Assembly (NCBI GenBank): GCA_964619065.1
Contig: CAZUCC010000001.1
Coordinates: forward strand, 1-64,000
Direction: 5' to 3'
DNA from: JANXUC01 sp964619065
Lineage (GTDB): Bacteria; Acidobacteriota; Terriglobia; Terriglobales; Acidobacteriaceae
Length of the DNA stretch: 64,000 nucleotides
Shown here: positions 60,958 through 64,000 of the stretch, piece by piece
Layout: every line of letters starts with the position of its first letter
Numbering within the stretch: position 1 is the stretch's first letter
Translations under genes and position numbers: made by a program
The notes under the pieces: model-generated
Database searches by the model: none
What the model saw: only the letters and a program-made list of their open reading frames with translations
Told to the model about the DNA's origin: nothing

Positions 60958-62010
60958 ATGCAGAAAAAGCGCGCGCTGATTACGACGATTTTGGTAGCCC
61001 TGTTGGGGCTTTTGATCTACACCCAGTTTCGGGAGTGGCGCGATTTTGACTGGCCCACCTTTTGGGCGCAGACGCATCACATCCGTGGAATCCACATACT
61101 CCATGCCATTGCGTTGATCTATTTCCACTACGGTCTACGCGCCCTCCGATGGAAAATTTTTCTCAAGCCCCTGAAGAAGACGTCCTGGCTCGGTCTGGTA
61201 CCTCCAACCGTGATCGGGTTTACCGGTTTGGCGCTGCTGGGACGGCCAGGAGAGTTTATTCGCCCATACCTGATCGCGCGGCGGGAAGGTCTCTCGCTCT
61301 CGTCACAAATTGCAGTGTGGACAGTGGAACGAATCTTCGATCTTGGCGCATTCACCTCGCTGATGGTGGCGGCAATATTTGTCTCGAAGGGTTTGCGGCT
61401 ATTGAGTTTCTATGCGAAGTTTCGCGAAGCCGGGTTCGGGCTGATGGCTGGCGTGACGGCCTTGGCGTTAGTGGCCGTGGTGATCGCGAAGAATGGCAAC
61501 CGAATAGCGGATTGGGCGGAAACGCAATTCGGACGGATCAGCGTGGCGCTGGGCCGGAAGGTTGCGATCAAAATTCGAGAGTTTGGGCTGGGCCTCCACA
61601 CAATTGACGGACCCTGGGCATTCGCGCAACTCTCCGCGGTCTCGGTAGCCATGTGGTATTTGATCGCCCTGGCTTACCGCGAAGTTACGCATGCTTACGC
61701 GATTCCGGCGTTGCAGCATTTGACCATTTCCAAGGTACTGCTACTCATGGGTTCGAGCATGGTGGGATCCATGGTGCAATTGCCAGCCGTGGGTGGGGGA
61801 TCGCAGGTGGCGACGATCAGTGCTCTGTCGGGAATTTTCAACGTACCCAAGGAATCGGCTGTAAGCTGCGGCATACTGCTGTGGCTGGTGACGTTCATGT
61901 CGGTCACACCCCTGGGATTGGCGCTGGCTCATCGAGCGCGCCTGTCCTTGCGCCAGCTCTCCAAGGAAAGCGCGCAGGCCGAGGCCGAAGCCGAGGCTGC
62001 TACAATCTAA
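60958..62010 (+). CDS. Flippase-like membrane protein (LPG synthetase TM region family)
   Basis: A 350-residue inner-membrane protein with about eight hydrophobic segments. The stretch Leu-Leu-Gly-Arg-Pro-Gly-Glu-Phe-Ile-Arg-Pro-Tyr is the conserved motif of the lysylphosphatidylglycerol-synthase-TM/AglD-type flippase family. It may move a lipid or lipid-linked sugar. ATG 60958 was chosen; an in-frame TTG two codons upstream is possible. The C-terminus is a Glu/Ala-rich tail. nrdR lies 77 bp on. Confidence 0.85.
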   Translation: MQKKRALITTILVALLGLLIYTQFREWRDFDWPTFWAQTHHIRGIHILHAIALIYFHYGLRALRWKIFLKPLKKTSWLGLVPPTVIGFTGLALLGRPGEFIRPYLIARREGLSLSSQIAVWTVERIFDLGAFTSLMVAAIFVSKGLRLLSFYAKFREAGFGLMAGVTALALVAVVIAKNGNRIADWAETQFGRISVALGRKVAIKIREFGLGLHTIDGPWAFAQLSAVSVAMWYLIALAYREVTHAYAIPALQHLTISKVLLLMGSSMVGSMVQLPAVGGGSQVATISALSGIFNVPKESAVSCGILLWLVTFMSVTPLGLALAHRARLSLRQLSKESAQAEAEAEAATI

Positions 62011-62087
62011 GTGATGGATAGCTTGGCACTTAGCGACGGAATCATGCCTGGCGCAGCTTTAAAACTTGAAATCATAAACTTGAAACT

Positions 62088-62579
62088 ATGAAGTGTCCCT
62101 TTTGCGGGTTCCTGAACGATAAGGTCGTGGACTCGCGCGAGAGCAAAGAAGCGGATTCGATTCGCCGCCGCCGGGAGTGCTTACAGTGCTCCAAGCGGTT
62201 CACTACCTACGAGCGCATCGACGAAATCCCCTACATGGTGGTCAAAAAGGACGGCCGCCGCGAGCGCTTTGACCGGCAAAAAGTGCTGAACGGCCTGCTA
62301 CATGCCTGCGAAAAGCGCCCGGTGGCGATTTCCCGATTGGAACAGATTGTGAACGACGCCGAATCCTACGTGATCGACTCCTCCGAACGCGAGCGCAAAA
62401 CCAGTGAAATTGGCGAGCTCATCATGAACCGCTTGCGCAAGCTGGATAAAGTTGCCTATGTGCGTTTCGCCTCGGTCTACCTTGATTTCAAGGACGTCAA
62501 AGAGTTCATGTCCGAGCTCAAGGACCTCGTGCATACGAAGGACCCGCTAGTGCCACCGGCAAAGAGCGGCAAAGCCTGA
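62088..62579 (+). CDS. nrdR: Transcriptional repressor NrdR
   Basis: A 163-residue repressor of ribonucleotide reductase genes. Its zinc ribbon has Cys3, Cys6, Cys31 and Cys34, followed by an ATP-cone domain (about 49-139) that senses ATP/dATP. The motif Arg-Arg-Arg-Glu-Cys-Leu-Gln-Cys-Ser-Lys-Arg-Phe-Thr-Thr-Tyr-Glu is intact. The target nrd genes are not in the window. Isocitrate dehydrogenase follows 41 bp downstream. Confidence 0.97.
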   Translation: MKCPFCGFLNDKVVDSRESKEADSIRRRRECLQCSKRFTTYERIDEIPYMVVKKDGRRERFDRQKVLNGLLHACEKRPVAISRLEQIVNDAESYVIDSSERERKTSEIGELIMNRLRKLDKVAYVRFASVYLDFKDVKEFMSELKDLVHTKDPLVPPAKSGKA

Positions 62580-62620
62580 CGGACCAATCTAAGTCTCATA
62601 TTTAGGGCGACATTAAATAC

Positions 62621-63628
62621 ATGGCTTATAAAGTTACTTTGATTCCCGGTGATGGTATTGGCCCCGAAGTCGTGGGCGCTGCGACTCGCATTCTGGAGGC
62701 AACCGGACTGAAGTTCGAATGGGAACGCTTCTCCGTCGGCGCCGATGCCTACGAAAAATTCAAGGAATACATTCCCAAGGAACTCGTCGAATCCATGGAA
62801 CGGACGCGACTTGCGCTCAAGGGGCCAGTGGGAACGCCCGTGGGGCACGGATTCAGCAGCGTCAACGTGGCGCTGCGCAAGAAGTTCGAGCTCTATGCCA
62901 ATTTCCGTCCTGTGAAGAGTCTTCCTGGATTGGAAACAAAATATCCGAATGTGGATCTGATCATCTTCCGTGAGAACACAGAAGGCCTATATTCCGGCAT
63001 TGAACATGAAGTGGTGCCGGGCGTGGTGGAGAGCCTGAAGATCATCACAGAGAAGGCCTGTACGCGTATCTCGAAGCACGCCTTTAAATATGCCCGTGAA
63101 TTCGGGCGCAAAAAGATCCATGTCATCCACAAAGCCAACATCATGAAGATGTCGGACGGATTGTTCCTGCGCTGTTCCCAGGCCGTGGCGAAAGACTATC
63201 CAGAAATCACTTACGCCGAGCACATTGTGGACAACGCCTGCATGCAGCTCGTAATGAATCCTTACCAGTACGACATCCTGTTGATGGAAAACCTGTACGG
63301 CGACATTCTTTCCGATTTGTGCGCCGCGTTCGTCGGTGGACTTGGACTCGTGCCCGGAGCCAACATTGGGACGGATTGCGCCCTGTTTGAAGCCGTGCAC
63401 GGCTCGGCGCCGGACATTGCGGGAAAGAATTTGGCCAATCCCACAGCGATCATTCGCTCGTCCCTGCTGATGCTCGAGTACCTGGGTGAAAAACAAGCGG
63501 CGACGAAGATCCAGAAGGCCTTGGAGGAGGTCTACCGCGAGAAGAAGACATTGACGCGGGACGTGGGGGGCACGGCTGGTACATCGGAATTCGCCGATGC
63601 TGTGATCGCGGCGATGGCAGCGGCGTGA
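62621..63628 (+). CDS. NAD-type isocitrate dehydrogenase / isopropylmalate dehydrogenase family
   Basis: A 335-residue decarboxylating dehydrogenase beginning Val-Thr-Leu-Ile-Pro-Gly-Asp-Gly-Ile-Gly-Pro-Glu-Val. The motifs Arg-Glu-Asn-Thr-Glu-Gly-Leu-Tyr-Ser-Gly, Lys-Ala-Asn-Ile-Met-Lys, Asn-Leu-Tyr-Gly-Asp-Ile-Leu-Ser-Asp and His-Gly-Ser-Ala-Pro-Asp-Ile-Ala-Gly match the NAD-dependent isocitrate dehydrogenase branch (TCA cycle). Isopropylmalate or homoisocitrate use cannot be ruled out by sequence reading alone. No leu genes adjoin, favouring isocitrate. Confidence 0.9.
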   Translation: MAYKVTLIPGDGIGPEVVGAATRILEATGLKFEWERFSVGADAYEKFKEYIPKELVESMERTRLALKGPVGTPVGHGFSSVNVALRKKFELYANFRPVKSLPGLETKYPNVDLIIFRENTEGLYSGIEHEVVPGVVESLKIITEKACTRISKHAFKYAREFGRKKIHVIHKANIMKMSDGLFLRCSQAVAKDYPEITYAEHIVDNACMQLVMNPYQYDILLMENLYGDILSDLCAAFVGGLGLVPGANIGTDCALFEAVHGSAPDIAGKNLANPTAIIRSSLLMLEYLGEKQAATKIQKALEEVYREKKTLTRDVGGTAGTSEFADAVIAAMAAA

Positions 63629-63774
63629 TACCTGCATCATCGGCTCTTTCAATAGCGCCACGATACCCCGGTTCTGATAAAATTTTTAGTTCTGGGTTTC
63701 CTGACAACACTCTGCAGGCCAAGTCTCACAGACTGTTGTGGAAGCGATTTTCCTTTCTCGCATAGGGGTGTGTT

Positions 63775-64000
63775 CTGAAGTTTCTGGCTGCTCCTTACAA
63801 CCGTGGGCATCACCGGTTTGCCGTGTTCGTTGCGGTCGTGACGTTCCTGTTGCTGATTGCCGGAGCACTGGTCACGAGCAACGACGCTGGTCTCTCCGTC
63901 CCGGACTGGCCGACTTCGTATGGCTCTTACATTAAGTTTCCCCAGTGGGTAGGCGGCATCCGCTATGAGCACAGTCATCGAGTAGTGGCCGAATTTGTCG
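63775..64000 (+). CDS. ctaA: Heme A synthase CtaA (N-terminal part)
   Basis: Start of a CtaA-family protein cut by the window end. The frame reads Ala-Ala-Pro-Tyr-Asn-Arg-Gly-His-His-Arg-Phe-Ala-Val-Phe, then a membrane span, then Gly-Ala-Leu-Val-Thr-Ser-Asn-Asp-Ala-Gly-Leu-Ser-Val-Pro-Asp-Trp-Pro-Thr-Ser-Tyr-Gly and Tyr-Glu-His-Ser-His-Arg. These are heme A synthase motifs. No ATG, GTG or TTG lies in frame near the natural N-terminus; the likely start is CTG 63775, with AGGGGTG just upstream. Confidence 0.88.
   Translation, partial: MKFLAAPYNRGHHRFAVFVAVVTFLLLIAGALVTSNDAGLSVPDWPTSYGSYIKFPQWVGGIRYEHSHRVVAEFV

Overview
The window looks like chromosomal DNA of an Acidobacteriota member, probably class Terriglobia. 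This is inferred from gene content and not from a phylogeny. The signs are an Oar-like TonB-dependent receptor with an N-terminal carboxypeptidase-regulatory domain, several PilZ proteins, secreted Ig-like/beta-helix proteins, a DUF1111 di-heme protein, a DUF6265 protein, a LytS-type kinase with an Asn-Pro-Pro-Phe box, and moderately high GC with many short, mixed-strand transcription units. No insertion sequence, prophage, CRISPR array, rRNA or replication origin was seen. One tRNA (Val, TAC) is present.

Layout. 1-4.1 kb: the 3' end of lysS, then small envelope proteins (c-type cytochrome, lipoprotein, YeaQ-like protein, aquaporin), a short zinc-ribbon protein and a fasciclin protein. 4.1-9.6 kb: a minus-strand run of metallophosphoesterase, cupredoxin, DUF2231, mntR-like repressor, mntH, universal stress protein and an outer-membrane protein; a near-palindrome between mntR and mntH is a good operator candidate. 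9.7-13.5 kb: a secreted alkaline-phosphatase-superfamily enzyme, a DUF6265 protein, an AraC regulator and a small PH-like gene whose 3' end is duplicated upstream. 13.6-16.1 kb: the most interesting cassette, a degenerate ATP-grasp protein, a canonical ATP-grasp ligase overlapping it by GTGA, and a protein with thirteen consecutive X-Glu-Lys triplets.

16.4-20.1 kb: pyrF, rlpA, thiD, a frameshifted SRPBCC gene and a zinc-ribbon membrane protein. 20.5-33.8 kb: large secreted or signalling proteins (Ig/beta-helix protein, adenylate cyclase-TPR, TPR protein, TonB_C protein, DUF1111 di-heme protein, PspC). 34-46.5 kb: aroA, an outer-membrane barrel, a phosphoesterase whose signal peptide is put out of frame by an exact 10-bp tandem duplication, a DinB-like protein, a LamG-GH2 glycosidase and an Oar-like receptor. 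46.5-58.9 kb: an Asp/Arg heptad-repeat secreted protein, two PilZ proteins, a chemoreceptor, a short TonB protein, a cytosolic periplasmic-binding-like protein, tRNA-Val, a ChbG/HpnK deacetylase, bshA and a LytS-type kinase lacking the usual His. 59-64 kb: housekeeping genes (HAD phosphatase, lytic transglycosylase, flippase-like protein, nrdR, NAD-type isocitrate dehydrogenase, 5' end of ctaA).

Functional links. The mntR/mntH/usp block is a metal-homeostasis unit. The GH2 enzyme, the Oar-like receptor and the phosphoesterase suggest polymer scavenging. The PilZ proteins, cyclase and chemoreceptor point to nucleotide-second-messenger and chemotactic signalling. The ATP-grasp/X-Glu-Lys cassette resembles a peptide-modification locus (graspetide-like or polyglutamylation-like) but matches no described family that I can name.
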